A program made the position numbers and the translations under genes. Source: Halomonas sp. SpR1 (GTDB lineage Bacteria; Pseudomonadota; Gammaproteobacteria; Pseudomonadales; Halomonadaceae). Taken from it: a stretch of 63,346 nucleotides of DNA. The notes beneath the pieces were generated by a model, which was not told where the DNA came from, did not search any database, and saw nothing but the letters and a program-made list of their open reading frames with translations. The stretch is taken from the NCBI RefSeq assembly GCF_031010175.1, contig NZ_JAUAMB010000029.1, forward strand, positions 1-63,346, given 5' to 3'. Each line of letters starts with the position of its first letter. The stretch's first letter is position 1. Below, piece by piece: positions 14,840 through 25,459 of the stretch.

Positions 14840-16291
14840 ATGTCAGGCCAAACGCTTTACGACAAACTTTGGAATCAACACTTGGTGAAGCAGCGTGATG
14901 ACGGCACCGCGTTGATCTACATTGACCGCCAGTTGCTCCACGAAGTGACTTCCCCTCAGGCGTTTGAAGGCCTGCGTTTAGCCAATCGTAAGCCGTGGCG
15001 TTTGGATGCCAACTTGGCTACGCCCGACCACAACGTGCCAACAACGATTAAAGAGCGCGCTGAGGGCAACAGCGGTATTAAAGACCCAGTGTCGTTGATT
15101 CAGGTGCAGACGCTGGACGATAACTGCCTGGAATACGGTATCGAAGAGTTCAAGATCAACGACCCTCGCCAGGGGATCGTTCATGTGGTTGGCCCGGAGC
15201 AGGGTGCAACGCTGCCGGGCATGACGGTGGTCTGCGGCGACTCCCACACCGCCACCCACGGCGCCTTTGGTGCCTTGGCCCACGGTATCGGCACTTCTGA
15301 AGTCGAGCACGTGATGGCGACCCAGTGCTTGCTGGCGCAAAAAATGAAAAATATGCAGGTGCGCGTGGAAGGCGAGTTGGGCCTGGGCGTGACTGCGAAA
15401 GACGTAGTGCTGGCGATTATTGGCAAAATTGGTACCGCTGGTGGCACTGGTTACGCCATTGAGTTTGCCGGTAGTGCCATTGCCTCGCTATCTATGGAAG
15501 GGCGCATGACCGTGTGCAACATGGCCATTGAGGCGGGCGCACGGGTCGGTTTGATCGCCGTGGACGACACCACCATTGATTACTTAGCCAAGCGTCCTTT
15601 CGCGCCCACGGCAGAGCAGTGGGAAGCCGCCGTAGCGGATTGGCGCAATCTGGTCTCTGACGACGATGCAGAGTTCGATAAGGTCGTTACCCTGAAGGCG
15701 GAAGAGATCGAGCCGCAGGTGAGCTGGGGTACCAGCCCGGAAATGGTCACCGGTATTTCCGGCCAAGTACCTGACCCGCAGGCTGCGATGGATGAAACCG
15801 TGCAGCGCAGCCACACCCGCGCACTGGAATACATGGGCCTTCAGCCCAACCAGAAAATCACCGATATCAAGTTGGATAAGATCTTTATCGGTTCCTGCAC
15901 CAACTCGCGTATCGAAGACCTGCGTGAAGCCGCCAAGGTGGCCAAAGGCAAAAAAGTGGCTGACTCCATCAAGCTGGCCATGGTAGTGCCGGGTTCAGGC
16001 TTGGTGAAACGCCAAGCGGAGGCTGAAGGCTTGGATAAAATCTTTATCGATGCCGGTTTCGAGTGGCGCGAGCCGGGCTGCTCCATGTGTTTGGCCATGA
16101 ACGCGGACAAATTGGGTGCCGGTGAACACTGCGCATCTACCTCTAACCGCAATTTTGAAGGTCGCCAGGGCTACGGTGGCCGTACGCACTTGGTCAGCCC
16201 TGCCATGGCAGCGGCAGCGGCAATTGCCGGTCACTTTGTCGATGTTCGCAGTTTGCCTGCCAACGACGCTACACACGCTCAGGAGGCCTAA
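14840..16291 (+). CDS. leuC: 3-isopropylmalate dehydratase large subunit
   Basis: The 483-residue aconitase-fold subunit converts 2-isopropylmalate to 3-isopropylmalate in leucine synthesis together with LeuD. Visible hallmarks are [35 protein letters not shown] and the three 4Fe-4S cysteines in FIGSCTNSR and GCSMCLAMN. It is slightly longer than the E. coli protein (466). CAGGAGAG lies 8 bp before the ATG. leuD starts 3 bp after the stop, so they are one operon. Confidence 0.98.
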   Translation: MSGQTLYDKLWNQHLVKQRDDGTALIYIDRQLLHEVTSPQAFEGLRLANRKPWRLDANLATPDHNVPTTIKERAEGNSGIKDPVSLIQVQTLDDNCLEYGIEEFKINDPRQGIVHVVGPEQGATLPGMTVVCGDSHTATHGAFGALAHGIGTSEVEHVMATQCLLAQKMKNMQVRVEGELGLGVTAKDVVLAIIGKIGTAGGTGYAIEFAGSAIASLSMEGRMTVCNMAIEAGARVGLIAVDDTTIDYLAKRPFAPTAEQWEAAVADWRNLVSDDDAEFDKVVTLKAEEIEPQVSWGTSPEMVTGISGQVPDPQAAMDETVQRSHTRALEYMGLQPNQKITDIKLDKIFIGSCTNSRIEDLREAAKVAKGKKVADSIKLAMVVPGSGLVKRQAEAEGLDKIFIDAGFEWREPGCSMCLAMNADKLGAGEHCASTSNRNFEGRQGYGGRTHLVSPAMAAAAAIAGHFVDVRSLPANDATHAQEA

Positions 16292-16294
16292 GCC

Positions 16295-16942
16295 ATGAAA
16301 AAATTTGAACGCTTTGAAGGCGTGGTTGCGCCCCTTGATCGCGCCAACGTCGATACCGATTTGATTATCCCGAAGCAGTTTTTGAAGTCGATCAAGCGCA
16401 CTGGTTTTGGCGTTAATCTGTTTGACGAACTGCGCTATTTAGATGAGGGGCAGCCAGGGCAAGACTGCTCGCAGCGTCCGCTTAATCCTGATTTCGTCTT
16501 GAATCAGCCGCGTTTTAAAGGCGCTGAAGTGCTTCTTGCTCGGCGCAACTTTGGCTGCGGTAGCTCGCGTGAGCACGCACCCTGGGCGCTGGAAGATTTC
16601 GGTTTTAAGGTGGTAATTGCGCCCAGCTTTGCGGATATTTTCTACAACAACTCGTTCAAGAACGGTATTTTGCTGATCACCTTCCCAGAAGACGTAGTCG
16701 ATCGGCTGTTTGCCGAAGTGGAGGCCAACGAAGGCTACCAGTTGGATGTGGATCTGGAGAACCAGCGCGTAGTCACCCCTAGCGGCGAGATTTTAGAGTT
16801 TGAAGTGGATGAGTTCCGCAAGCACTGCCTGCTGGAAGGGCTGGACGATATCGGCCTGACGCTAAAAGACGAAGACGCTATTCGTGCCTTTGAGCAGAAA
16901 CATAAAGCTGCGCGCCCCTGGTTGTTCCGACAGTCTGCCTAA
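16295..16942 (+). CDS. leuD: 3-isopropylmalate dehydratase small subunit
   Basis: The 215-residue swivel-domain partner of LeuC. It has the conserved N-terminus [29 protein letters not shown] and the substrate-binding loop [17 protein letters not shown]. The length equals the family norm. The ribosome-binding site AGGAGG lies at the end of leuC. leuB follows after 99 bp, still in the same direction. Confidence 0.98.
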   Translation: MKKFERFEGVVAPLDRANVDTDLIIPKQFLKSIKRTGFGVNLFDELRYLDEGQPGQDCSQRPLNPDFVLNQPRFKGAEVLLARRNFGCGSSREHAPWALEDFGFKVVIAPSFADIFYNNSFKNGILLITFPEDVVDRLFAEVEANEGYQLDVDLENQRVVTPSGEILEFEVDEFRKHCLLEGLDDIGLTLKDEDAIRAFEQKHKAARPWLFRQSA

Positions 16943-17041
16943 AGAGATTTCAGTTTTTACAGTCAGTTTGATAGCGCATTGCAACCCCATTGCAATGCGC
17001 CAAGCGGCCAAAGTCGCTCTATAACACGTTAAGGATTCAGC

Positions 17042-18121
17042 ATGACGCATAAGGTTTTATTGCTGCCGGGTGACGGTATTGGCCCCGAGATTGCCGCTCA
17101 AGCGGCACGTTTGTTGAGGGCGTGCCAGGAAGCGGGCTTGGATATTGAGGTCGAAGAAGGGTTAGTGGGTGGCTCTGCCTACGATGTTCATGGCGAGCCG
17201 CTGCCCGCGGAAACTCTGGAAAAAGCCAAAGCCGCCAGCGCTATTTTATTGGGTGCGGTGGGTGGCCCCAAGTGGGATAAGATTGAAGACCTCGCCAAGC
17301 GCCCGGAAAAAGGCCTGCTGGGGCTGCGCAAAAACCTGGGTCTGTTCGGTAATTTGCGCCCGGCTATGCTCTACCCGCAGTTGGCCAGTGCCTCCAGTCT
17401 GAAACCTGAGCTGGTAGCGGGTTTGGATATCATGATCGTCCGCGAACTCACTGGCGGCATCTACTTCGGTCAGCCCCGAGGCATTGAAGAGCGCAACGGC
17501 GAGCGAGTGGGTTTTAACACCTATATCTACTCCGAGAGCGAGATTGAGCGCATCGGCCGTGTTGCCTTTGAAATGGCCCAAAAGCGCGGTAAGAAGCTCT
17601 GCTCGGTAGATAAAGCCAACGTATTGGAAGTGACCATTTTGTGGCGTGAAGTGATGGAGCGTTTGGCGCCGGAGTACCCGGATGTCGAGCTTTCCCACAT
17701 GTATGTGGATAACGCTGCCATGCAGCTGGTGCGCGCGCCCAAGCAGTTTGATGTGATGGTGACCGGCAATATGTTTGGCGATATTCTTTCCGATGCCGCT
17801 GCGATGCTTACCGGCTCCATTGGTATGCTGCCTTCTGCATCATTAAACGAAAGCGGGCAGGGCATGTACGAGCCATGCCACGGCAGCGCTCCGGATATCG
17901 CCGGTCAAAACGTGGCTAATCCGCTGGCGATGATGCTTTCGGTGGCCATGATGCTACGCTACTCGCTGAATGAGAATGCCATGGCGGAGCGAATTGAAGC
18001 CGCTGTGGGCAGTGTGCTGAATGACGGCCTGCGCACCGCTGATATTGCATCAGAGGGCATGCAAACCATCGGCACCGATGCCATGGGCGATGCCGTGTTA
18101 GCGGCGTTTTCAAAGCAGTGA
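17042..18121 (+). CDS. leuB: 3-isopropylmalate dehydrogenase
   Basis: The 359-residue NAD-dependent decarboxylating dehydrogenase performs the third leucine-specific step. Seen are the N-terminal [11 protein letters not shown], the substrate arginines in [14 protein letters not shown] and [12 protein letters not shown], and the metal/NAD site [23 protein letters not shown] with [21 protein letters not shown] precedes the ATG. It completes leuCDB; asd is next but has its own promoter-like sequence. Confidence 0.98.
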   Translation: MTHKVLLLPGDGIGPEIAAQAARLLRACQEAGLDIEVEEGLVGGSAYDVHGEPLPAETLEKAKAASAILLGAVGGPKWDKIEDLAKRPEKGLLGLRKNLGLFGNLRPAMLYPQLASASSLKPELVAGLDIMIVRELTGGIYFGQPRGIEERNGERVGFNTYIYSESEIERIGRVAFEMAQKRGKKLCSVDKANVLEVTILWREVMERLAPEYPDVELSHMYVDNAAMQLVRAPKQFDVMVTGNMFGDILSDAAAMLTGSIGMLPSASLNESGQGMYEPCHGSAPDIAGQNVANPLAMMLSVAMMLRYSLNENAMAERIEAAVGSVLNDGLRTADIASEGMQTIGTDAMGDAVLAAFSKQ

Positions 18122-18214
18122 GAGAAGTCGTCGGGCTACCCCGGCGACCTTGTTTACTCTTTCGTTATCATGGAGCCGCTCTGGGCGGTTTCAAAATCAC
18201 CGTAAAGAAGTGTG

Positions 18215-18220
18215 TATAAT
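18215..18220 (+). promoter_or_regulatory. Candidate -10 box for asd
   Basis: A consensus TATAAT lies 33 bp before the asd start in the 131-bp leuB-asd gap. No clear TTGACA-like -35 is spaced 16-18 bp upstream, so the promoter may be activator dependent or extended -10 (TGTGTATAAT). Upstream, a GC-rich hairpin at about 18128-18150 could end leuB transcription weakly. Confidence 0.4.
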
Positions 18221-18252
18221 ACAGGGACTCATTCTTTGCAGGAGGACTTCAT

Positions 18253-19365
18253 ATGTTGAAAGTCGGTTTCGTGGGATGGCGCGGTATGGTGGGCTCAGTG
18301 CTCATGCAGCGCATGCAGGAAGATGGTGATTTTAACGGCATTGAGCCGGTATTCTTCACCACCTCCCAGGTTGGTCAGCCCGGCCCCGACATCGGTGTAG
18401 ACGTGCCTCCGCTGAAAGACGCCTTTGATATCGAAGCGCTCAAAGCGCTGGATGTTGTCGTCACCTGTCAGGGCGGTGATTACACCAAGCCGGTTTATAA
18501 GGATCTGCGCAGCGCAGGCTGGAAGGGCTACTGGATCGACGCCGCCAGTACCCTGCGTATGGAAGATGAAGCGACCATCGTGCTGGATCCCGTCAACCGC
18601 AAGGTCATTGACGATCAGCTAGCCAAAGGCGCTAAAACCTTTGTAGGCGGCAACTGCACCGTAAGCCTGATGTTGATGGGTTTGGGCGGTCTGTTTGAAG
18701 CCGATATGGTCGAATGGATGACTTCCATGACCTATCAAGCGGCTTCTGGCTCTGGCGCCAAGCACATGCGCGAGCTGCTCAATCAAATGGGCCAGCTGCG
18801 CGATAGCGTGGGCGAAGAGTTAAAAGACCCATCCAGCGCGATTCTGGATATCGATCGCAAAGTAACGGCAGCCATGCGCAGCGGTGACTTCCCGACCGAT
18901 AACTTTGCCGCGCCGCTGGCGGGTAGCTTGCTTCCGTGGATCGATACCAAGCTGGATAATGGACAGAGCCGCGAGGAGTGGAAGGGCAGCGTTGAGACCA
19001 ACAAGATTCTTGGCCTCGACAACAACCCGATCCCCATCGATGGTCTGTGCGTGCGTATCGGCGCGATGCGTTCGCACAGCCAGGCATTCACGATCAAGCT
19101 CAAGCACGATGTGCCGCTGGATGAGATCGAAGATCGCATCGCCAAGCACAACGAGTGGGTCAAGCTGATTCCTAACGATAAAGACGCCACCATCGCTGGC
19201 CTAACGCCTGCGGCTGCTACTGGCACGCTGCAAGTGCCGGTTGGCCGTCTGCGTAAGCTGCGAATGGGCGGTGAATATCTTTCGGCGTTTAGCGTGGGTG
19301 ACCAACTGCTGTGGGGTGCCGCAGAGCCACTGAAGCGGATGCTGAAGATTCTGCGCGAACAGTAA
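18253..19365 (+). CDS. asd: Aspartate-semialdehyde dehydrogenase
   Basis: The 370-residue enzyme reduces aspartyl phosphate to aspartate semialdehyde, the branch point to lysine, threonine, methionine and diaminopimelate. It has the NADP-binding [18 protein letters not shown], the catalytic cysteine in [15 protein letters not shown] and the [14 protein letters not shown] motif of the gammaproteobacterial (E. coli-like) type. AGGAGG lies 8 bp upstream. A strong terminator follows. Confidence 0.98.
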   Translation: MLKVGFVGWRGMVGSVLMQRMQEDGDFNGIEPVFFTTSQVGQPGPDIGVDVPPLKDAFDIEALKALDVVVTCQGGDYTKPVYKDLRSAGWKGYWIDAASTLRMEDEATIVLDPVNRKVIDDQLAKGAKTFVGGNCTVSLMLMGLGGLFEADMVEWMTSMTYQAASGSGAKHMRELLNQMGQLRDSVGEELKDPSSAILDIDRKVTAAMRSGDFPTDNFAAPLAGSLLPWIDTKLDNGQSREEWKGSVETNKILGLDNNPIPIDGLCVRIGAMRSHSQAFTIKLKHDVPLDEIEDRIAKHNEWVKLIPNDKDATIAGLTPAAATGTLQVPVGRLRKLRMGGEYLSAFSVGDQLLWGAAEPLKRMLKILREQ

Positions 19366-19390
19366 TTACTGATTGTTGTACCCCCGTCGA

Positions 19391-19427
19391 AAACGGGAAG
19401 CTGTTCGCAGCTTCCCGTTTTTTTTAT
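19391..19427 (+). terminator. Rho-independent terminator after asd
   Basis: AAACGGGAAGCTG-TTCG-CAGCTTCCCGTTT forms a 13-bp stem closed by a stable UUCG tetraloop, followed by a run of T. It is 25 bp past the asd stop and separates asd from fimV. Confidence 0.93.
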
Positions 19428-19547
19428 GCAGCCAGTCATCACGGTAGTGGGAATAATGGCGCTATTTCGTTAAGTTATGATAAAAGCGATGTAATACGAT
19501 AATCTGATATAAGCCGTTAAAAGTAGGTAGGCGATCAGGGAACCTGC

Positions 19548-21593
19548 ATGAAAAAAATACTGACATGGATGACATGGCTCTCGCTGAGCGCTGTGAGTCC
19601 TATTGCACTGGCCATTGGCTTGGGGCAGGCGAGTGTCAGCTCGTACTTGAATGCGCCGTTAGATGCCTCTATCCCTCTGATTGAAAGCAGTGATTACGCC
19701 CTCGACGACATTCGTGTCAGCGTTGCCGACCCCTCTGATTTCGCCACAGCAGGCCTTGAGTGGACGCCGTTAGCTGCCAGTGTTCGTACTCAGGTGGTGG
19801 AGCAGCAGGGCCAGCGACAAGTGCGGTTAAGTTCTGATCAAGCAATGCAGGAGCCCTGGCTTGATTTGCTGTTAACAGTCGAATTTCCAGGCGGGGAACA
19901 GTTTCGCGATATCACGCTGCTGTTTGACCCCCAGGGCTATTCTCAACAGGGTCAGAGACAAACCGCTAGTGCTTCAGCGGTTGCCACCCCGGTTGCTGAA
20001 GCGAGGCATGCGGCGTCCCCTGGCGCCCACGGCAATGCCAGTAGCGCTTATATTGGCAGTGGCGATACGCTATGGAGCGTTGCCGAGCGCATTAAGCCCG
20101 GCGAAGTAAGCGTTCAGCAGATGATGGTTGCGCTGCTGGAGGCCAACCCTGAAGTCTTTCCTTCAGGCAATATAAATGACATGCGTGCAGGCCAAACGCT
20201 ACGCATACCGGATGCTGAGCGCGTTCTGGCTCGCTCTCATGATGATGCTGACGTTGCCATCAAGGCGATGAACGAAGCCTGGCGGTTACGCCGTAATGGC
20301 TCATTGCAGGCTGTGTCGCTCCCAGAGCTTGAACCTGCGTCTGTTGCGGACACTTCAATAGCCCCCGCTCAAACGCTACACGCTAATGCACGCACCCGCT
20401 CTAATAGTGCGCTTGCCGCTGGTGGTTCGGAAACGGTCGTGAAGGATTCGAGGGTGCTTGAGGAAGATGAGCCAGGAACAGACGGGTCTGAACCAATGGA
20501 TCAATCCACGGTTGAAGCCGTTACCGACGCGCCTGAAGCATTAACCCGTATGGAGCTCACCGAGCAACTACGCCTCAGCCAAGTGACACTTCAGCAGGTG
20601 CTCGAAGAGCGTGAATTGATGCGCGCAGAGCTTAACCAGCTACGTGGCGAAGTCGCCTCATTGACTCAGGCGCTAGGCAATACCCTAACTGCCCAAGAGC
20701 AGACCGACCAAGAGCAATCCTCTGCGCCACTTATTGCCAGCATGGACGAGATGAATAGCCCGGGAGTAGCTGCTTTAATCGAGCGCTACCAGTGGCCGTT
20801 GGCGCTGGGTGCCATCGTACTGTTGGTTGGGCTGTTGGTATGGCTACGTAAGCGCCGTGAGGAGACCTGGGAAGAGATTCCGCTTGCAGAGCCAGTGGTG
20901 AAACCAACGGTTTCGCCCCGCACAGCGCCTAAGGCACCGCCAATGCCAGAGGCTGTTTCTGTTACGTACCCAGGGCCACCCCATAGTGGTGACGTTGATG
21001 AGCCGCACAACGACAGCGGCCAATCAACAACGTCTCAAAGCGAGTCCGAGCCTGAGCCAGGAAGGCCAGATACAGAGAAGCCAGAGCCGACCCAAGATTA
21101 CCCACTTCGCTATGATAAAAGTCAGGCATCGGGACTGGCTGAACAGGGGCGCCCGCGGCGGCTGGGGCTTACAGCCGTTCCCGCTGAGCGCGCTGAGAGT
21201 GTTTCATTGGCGCCGCCGCAGAATCCCGTGCCAGTGAGCCAGTTGCTGGCTTCTCTTGAGGCCGGCTTGCCTGCGTCTGATCCGGTGACTGATGCTGATG
21301 GGCAGCAAGCCGATAAGTCTGCTGAAGTAACTGAGGATCCAGGTCATCGTTTTATCGACTACCACCCGCCGGTCTTAAATAGCGCTTCAAATAGCTTTAC
21401 AGAGAGTCAGGATGGCTTGCAAAGCGAAACGCCAATGCAGCCCACGGTAGAGTTCTCTAGTGAGCCGCAAATAGCGCCGCTGCCACCGGCTAAACAGTCG
21501 CGACGGCCGATTGAGGAGGAGTGGGAAATTGAAGAGGTAGCATTCAAGCCGCGAGGGCTGGATAATAGCGATCCTTCAAAATCTCCAACATGA
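19548..21593 (+). CDS. fimV: FimV-like LysM and coiled-coil membrane protein, lacking the usual C-terminal domain
   Basis: The 681-residue protein begins with a signal peptide and the FimV N-terminal domain (LGQASVSSYLNAPLDASIPL). It has a LysM peptidoglycan-binding module near residues 165-225 (GSGDTLWSVAERIKPG...GQTLRIPD), a coiled coil around 335-385 and one membrane helix near 413-433 (WPLALGAIVLLVGLLVWLRKR). An acidic, proline-rich cytoplasmic tail ends the protein. FimV/TspA proteins organise cell-pole and pilus machinery in Pseudomonas. The conserved TPR-like FimV C-terminal domain, normally ending the protein after residue 850, is not present. The gene position between asd and truA matches Pseudomonas fimV. 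Confidence 0.85.
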   Translation: MKKILTWMTWLSLSAVSPIALAIGLGQASVSSYLNAPLDASIPLIESSDYALDDIRVSVADPSDFATAGLEWTPLAASVRTQVVEQQGQRQVRLSSDQAMQEPWLDLLLTVEFPGGEQFRDITLLFDPQGYSQQGQRQTASASAVATPVAEARHAASPGAHGNASSAYIGSGDTLWSVAERIKPGEVSVQQMMVALLEANPEVFPSGNINDMRAGQTLRIPDAERVLARSHDDADVAIKAMNEAWRLRRNGSLQAVSLPELEPASVADTSIAPAQTLHANARTRSNSALAAGGSETVVKDSRVLEEDEPGTDGSEPMDQSTVEAVTDAPEALTRMELTEQLRLSQVTLQQVLEERELMRAELNQLRGEVASLTQALGNTLTAQEQTDQEQSSAPLIASMDEMNSPGVAALIERYQWPLALGAIVLLVGLLVWLRKRREETWEEIPLAEPVVKPTVSPRTAPKAPPMPEAVSVTYPGPPHSGDVDEPHNDSGQSTTSQSESEPEPGRPDTEKPEPTQDYPLRYDKSQASGLAEQGRPRRLGLTAVPAERAESVSLAPPQNPVPVSQLLASLEAGLPASDPVTDADGQQADKSAEVTEDPGHRFIDYHPPVLNSASNSFTESQDGLQSETPMQPTVEFSSEPQIAPLPPAKQSRRPIEEEWEIEEVAFKPRGLDNSDPSKSPT

Positions 21594-21602
21594 TGTGGCT
21601 TG

Positions 21603-22541
21603 ATGACGCTGTTCTATCACTTCGATGAGAAAATTCCGCTTACCGGCCGCTTGGCAATGGGTATCGAGTACGACGGTACCCGCTACTGCGGTTTTCAGCG
21701 CTTAAACCACGCCGCATCTGTTCAGGCATCGCTAGAAGATGCGCTGTCCAAGGTGGCCAACGAGCCCATCCAGGTGAGTGCCAGTGGGCGTACCGATTCT
21801 GGGGTGCACGCGACGCGCCAGATTGTGCATTTTGACCCGCCGGTGGGGCGCTCCGAAAAAGCCTGGATCTTTGGTGCTAATACCCATTTGCCCCGCGACG
21901 TTGCCGTGCGCTGGGTGAAGCCAGTGGGCGATGACTTCCATTCACGCCTGTGCGCTTTGGGGCGCCGCTACCGCTACGTGCTGTTGAATCAGATAAGCCG
22001 TCCGGTGTTGGAGCGGGCCAATGTGACCTGGTGCCGCGACCCGTTAGACGCCGATGCCATGCACCGCGCTGCCCAGGCGCTGGTAGGGGAGCACGATTTT
22101 TCGAGCTTCCGCGCGGCAGGTTGTCAATCCAAAACTCCCTGGCGGCACATGCACTTTGTGGATGTAAAGCGCTACGGCCAGCTGGTGATGATCGATATTC
22201 AAGGCAATGCGTTCTTGCACCACATGATTCGCAACATTGCCGGGGCGCTGGTAAGTGTCGGACGCGGTGCCCAGGATGAAGCTTATATTGGTGAACTTTT
22301 AGCGCTTAAAAACCGTCGCAAAGGTGACGTTACGGCGCCCGCCTGCGGGCTGCACTTTGTCGATTCGGTTTACGATGAGCGCTTTGACCTGCCAAAAGAG
22401 CCGCTGGGGCCCCATCTGCTCTCGTTTACCGGTGAATGGACGGGAGAGCGTGAACTTCCTGATACGCCACGGGTGGCCTATCGGCGCAATCGCTCGCTGC
22501 GTAATCCATCAGCTACCCCTGAACAAGAGGCGTCGTCATGA
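21603..22541 (+). CDS. truA: tRNA pseudouridine(38-40) synthase
   Basis: The 312-residue enzyme isomerises uridines 38-40 in tRNA anticodon stems. Visible: LAMGIEYDGTRYCGFQRL, the catalytic Asp in VSASGRTDSGVHATRQIVHF, and the C-terminal FLHHMIRNIAGALVSVG. I use the ATG at 21603, 10 bp after the fimV stop; a TTG at 21600 is possible. The N-terminus before LAMGIEYDG and the tail after HLLSF are longer than in E. coli TruA (270). It overlaps trpF by 4 bp. Confidence 0.95.
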   Translation: MTLFYHFDEKIPLTGRLAMGIEYDGTRYCGFQRLNHAASVQASLEDALSKVANEPIQVSASGRTDSGVHATRQIVHFDPPVGRSEKAWIFGANTHLPRDVAVRWVKPVGDDFHSRLCALGRRYRYVLLNQISRPVLERANVTWCRDPLDADAMHRAAQALVGEHDFSSFRAAGCQSKTPWRHMHFVDVKRYGQLVMIDIQGNAFLHHMIRNIAGALVSVGRGAQDEAYIGELLALKNRRKGDVTAPACGLHFVDSVYDERFDLPKEPLGPHLLSFTGEWTGERELPDTPRVAYRRNRSLRNPSATPEQEASS

Positions 22542-23176
22542 GGTCTGCTCCGTTAGCCCGCACACGAATCAAGTTCTGTGGCTTTACCCGTGGTGAGGAT
22601 ATTGACCGAGCCGTGGCGCTGGGCGTGGACGCTTTGGGTTTCGTAATGTGGCCTAAAAGTGCGCGTAGCGTGAGTGTAGAACAGCTGGCCGCGCTGTCTG
22701 CCCGGGTGCCTGCGTTTGTGACCCGGGTGGGGCTATTCGTTGACCAGCCTGCAGAGCTTATTGAGCAGTGCTTGCCCTATCTTGATATGCTTCAGTTTCA
22801 TGGCAATGAAACGCCTGATGAGTGCCAGCGCTTTGGGTTACCCTGGATGAAAGCGCTGCGTATGCGCGATGAGATAGACCTAGCGCATGAGGCGGAGCGC
22901 TATCATCACGCCCAGGCGCTGTTGCTAGACGCTTATCGCCCCGGAACGCCGGGGGGCACGGGGGAGACCTTTGATTGGTCGAGAATCCCCGCAAATCTTG
23001 CAAAACCTGTTATCCTCGCCGGTGGGTTGAGTGCTGATAACATTGCTGACGCTGTGCGTCAGGTAGAGCCTTATGCAGTGGATGTGTCGGGCGGTATTGA
23101 AGCCTCCCATGGCTGTAAAGATGTCGACAAGATGGCGTCTTTCGTTAGCCAAGTGGCGTTAGCCGACGCCCGTTAG
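22538..23176 (+). CDS. trpF: Phosphoribosylanthranilate isomerase
   Basis: A 212-residue TIM-barrel enzyme of tryptophan synthesis. Motifs: TRIKFCGFTRGEDIDRAVALGVDALGFV (catalytic Cys in KFCG), LLDAYRPGTPGGTGETFDWS (catalytic Asp) and the phosphate loops AGGLSADNI and VSGGIEASHGCKD. Coupled to truA by an ATGA overlap, a linkage also seen in pseudomonads. Followed by trpB after 135 bp. Confidence 0.97.
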   Translation: MRSAPLARTRIKFCGFTRGEDIDRAVALGVDALGFVMWPKSARSVSVEQLAALSARVPAFVTRVGLFVDQPAELIEQCLPYLDMLQFHGNETPDECQRFGLPWMKALRMRDEIDLAHEAERYHHAQALLLDAYRPGTPGGTGETFDWSRIPANLAKPVILAGGLSADNIADAVRQVEPYAVDVSGGIEASHGCKDVDKMASFVSQVALADAR

Positions 23177-23311
23177 CGTTCGCCGCATACGTTTATGTGG
23201 GCCCGGTTTGTGTGTAATTTATACGTACTGCTTATGGGTATTTTATCGAGCTACGTGTTACGTCGATTCATTTTTTGTTTGCCTGTTCTGGCGATCTTGT
23301 GAGGTATCCCT

Positions 23312-24553
23312 GTGACTGTTTCTGCGACGCCTGCACCCAAAACCAAGTTCAGTGATCTGACTCGAATGCCGGATGCCCGCGGTCATTTTGGCCCTTATGG
23401 CGGTCGGTTTGTGTCAGAGACCCTGAGCTTTGCGTTGGAAGAGTTAGAGAAAACCTACTTGAGCCTGCGTGATGACCCTGATTTCCAGGCCGAGTTTGAC
23501 TACGATCTTGCCCACTACGTGGGGCGCCCGTCACCGCTGTACCACGCCAAGCGTTGGTCGGCGAGTCTTGGCGGTGCACAGATTTGGTTGAAGCGCGAAG
23601 ACCTTAATCATACCGGCGCTCACAAGGTCAACAACACCATCGGCCAGGCACTGCTGGCTAAAAAAACCGGCAAGCCGCGCATTATCGCTGAAACTGGAGC
23701 GGGCCAGCATGGCGTTGCCTCGGCGACTGTGGCCGCTCGCTTAGGGCTTGAGTGCGACGTTTATATGGGCGCTGAAGACGTCCAGCGCCAAAAGCTGAAC
23801 GTCTATCGTATGCGCTTGCTGGGCGCGCGGGTGATTCCGGTGGAGTCCGGTACTCGCACGCTTAAAGACGCCATGAACGAAGCCCTGCGCGACTGGGTCA
23901 CCAACGTCGATAACACCTTCTATATCATCGGTACCGTGGCGGGCCCGCACCCTTATCCGCTGCTGGTGCGCGATTTCAACGCCGTGGTGGGGCGTGAAGC
24001 GCGCCGCCAGTCGTTGGAGCAGATCGGCCGCCTGCCCGATGCGCTAATTGCCTGCGTTGGCGGTGGCTCTAACGCCCTTGGCCTTTTCTACCCGTTTGTG
24101 GAAGATGACGGCGTTGCTATGTACGGCGTAGAGGCGGGGGGCGATGGTGTTGAAACCGGCCGCCATGCAGCGCCGCTGGCATCCAATGCACCGCGTGGCG
24201 TGCTCCACGGTAACCGCACCTACTTAATGTCTGATGAAGCCGGGCAGGTGTCTGATACCCACTCTATTTCAGCCGGACTGGATTATCCGGGCGTGGGCCC
24301 CGAGCACGCGCTGTGGAAAGACGTGGGGCGGGTCTCCTATGTGGCGGCTAATGACAAAGAAGTGCTGGAAGCGTTTCGCGAGCTGACCCATATGGAAGGT
24401 ATTATGCCCGCCCTTGAGTCAGCCCATGCGCTGGCCCATGCCAAGGTATTGGCCCCTACCATGCGTCCTGACCAGCATATCGTGGTTAACCTTTCCGGGC
24501 GTGGCGACAAAGACATCATGACAGTTGCTAAGATTGATGGCATCGAATTTTAA
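23312..24553 (+). CDS. trpB: Tryptophan synthase beta subunit
   Basis: The 413-residue PLP enzyme joins indole and serine. The PLP lysine lies in [20 protein letters not shown], the phosphate-binding loop in [15 protein letters not shown], and [14 protein letters not shown] closes the protein. The start is GTG (23312) with TGAGGTATC upstream. In Pseudomonas trpBA is divergent from trpI elsewhere; here it sits directly behind trpF, with no trpI in view. Confidence 0.98.
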   Translation: MTVSATPAPKTKFSDLTRMPDARGHFGPYGGRFVSETLSFALEELEKTYLSLRDDPDFQAEFDYDLAHYVGRPSPLYHAKRWSASLGGAQIWLKREDLNHTGAHKVNNTIGQALLAKKTGKPRIIAETGAGQHGVASATVAARLGLECDVYMGAEDVQRQKLNVYRMRLLGARVIPVESGTRTLKDAMNEALRDWVTNVDNTFYIIGTVAGPHPYPLLVRDFNAVVGREARRQSLEQIGRLPDALIACVGGGSNALGLFYPFVEDDGVAMYGVEAGGDGVETGRHAAPLASNAPRGVLHGNRTYLMSDEAGQVSDTHSISAGLDYPGVGPEHALWKDVGRVSYVAANDKEVLEAFRELTHMEGIMPALESAHALAHAKVLAPTMRPDQHIVVNLSGRGDKDIMTVAKIDGIEF

Positions 24554-24561
24554 GGGCGAGC

Positions 24562-25365
24562 ATGAACCGTATTGATCAGCGTTTCAGTGAACTTAAACAG
24601 CAGGGTCGCAAGGCCCTGATCCCTTATATCACCGCAGGGGATCCAGCGCCGCAGTACACCGTGGGCTTTATGCATGCCCTGGTGGAAGCGGGCGCCGATG
24701 TGATTGAACTAGGCGTGCCTTTTTCCGACCCCATGGCCGATGGCCCGGTGATTCAAAAAGCCTGTGAACGTGCCTTAAAGCAGGGTACACGGCTGGTTGA
24801 CCTTATTCAGATGGTCAAAGAGTTTCGCCAAACCGATACCACAACGCCGGTTGTGCTCATGGGGTATTTGAATCCCATTGAGCGGATTGGCTACGAAAAT
24901 TTTGCCGATCAAGCCGCCAGCGTGGGCGTTGACGGTGTACTGATTGTGGATATGCCGCCTGAAGAGGCCGAAGAGATCGGGCCACTGCTGAAATCGCGGG
25001 ATTTAGCCGCGATTTTTCTCGTTGCGCCTACCACTTCTCATCAGCGTGCCGCTACAATATGCGCCCATGGTGAAGGCTACCTCTACTACGTTTCGCTGAA
25101 AGGCGTGACGGGAGCCGCCACTCTGAACGCAGACGATGTGGCCGAGCACTTGGCGCCGCTGCGGGGAATGACCGATTTACCACTATGTGTTGGTTTCGGC
25201 ATCCGTGATGGTGTGACGGCCGCTGAAGTAGCTAAAGTCGCCGATGGTGTGATTGTAGGTAGCGCTCTGGTTAACCGTATCGCCGAAAGCGTCGATGCGC
25301 CGGAAACCATTGCGGGCCAGTTGAAAAGTGTATTAGCAGAGATGCGTACGGCGATGGATGCCTAA
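24562..25365 (+). CDS. trpA: Tryptophan synthase alpha subunit
   Basis: The 267-residue TIM-barrel subunit cleaves indole-3-glycerol phosphate and channels indole to TrpB. The catalytic Glu and Asp are in [30 protein letters not shown] and [27 protein letters not shown] follow. It begins 8 bp after trpB, so the two are translated as a unit. Confidence 0.98.
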   Translation: MNRIDQRFSELKQQGRKALIPYITAGDPAPQYTVGFMHALVEAGADVIELGVPFSDPMADGPVIQKACERALKQGTRLVDLIQMVKEFRQTDTTTPVVLMGYLNPIERIGYENFADQAASVGVDGVLIVDMPPEEAEEIGPLLKSRDLAAIFLVAPTTSHQRAATICAHGEGYLYYVSLKGVTGAATLNADDVAEHLAPLRGMTDLPLCVGFGIRDGVTAAEVAKVADGVIVGSALVNRIAESVDAPETIAGQLKSVLAEMRTAMDA

Positions 25366-25459
25366 GGCTATACGCCTTATCGCCTATACTGAATAGATTC
25401 ACGACACTCATCAAGCCTGGTTTTGCCAGGCGTTGACGTATAACGGAAGCCTTTTTGAT

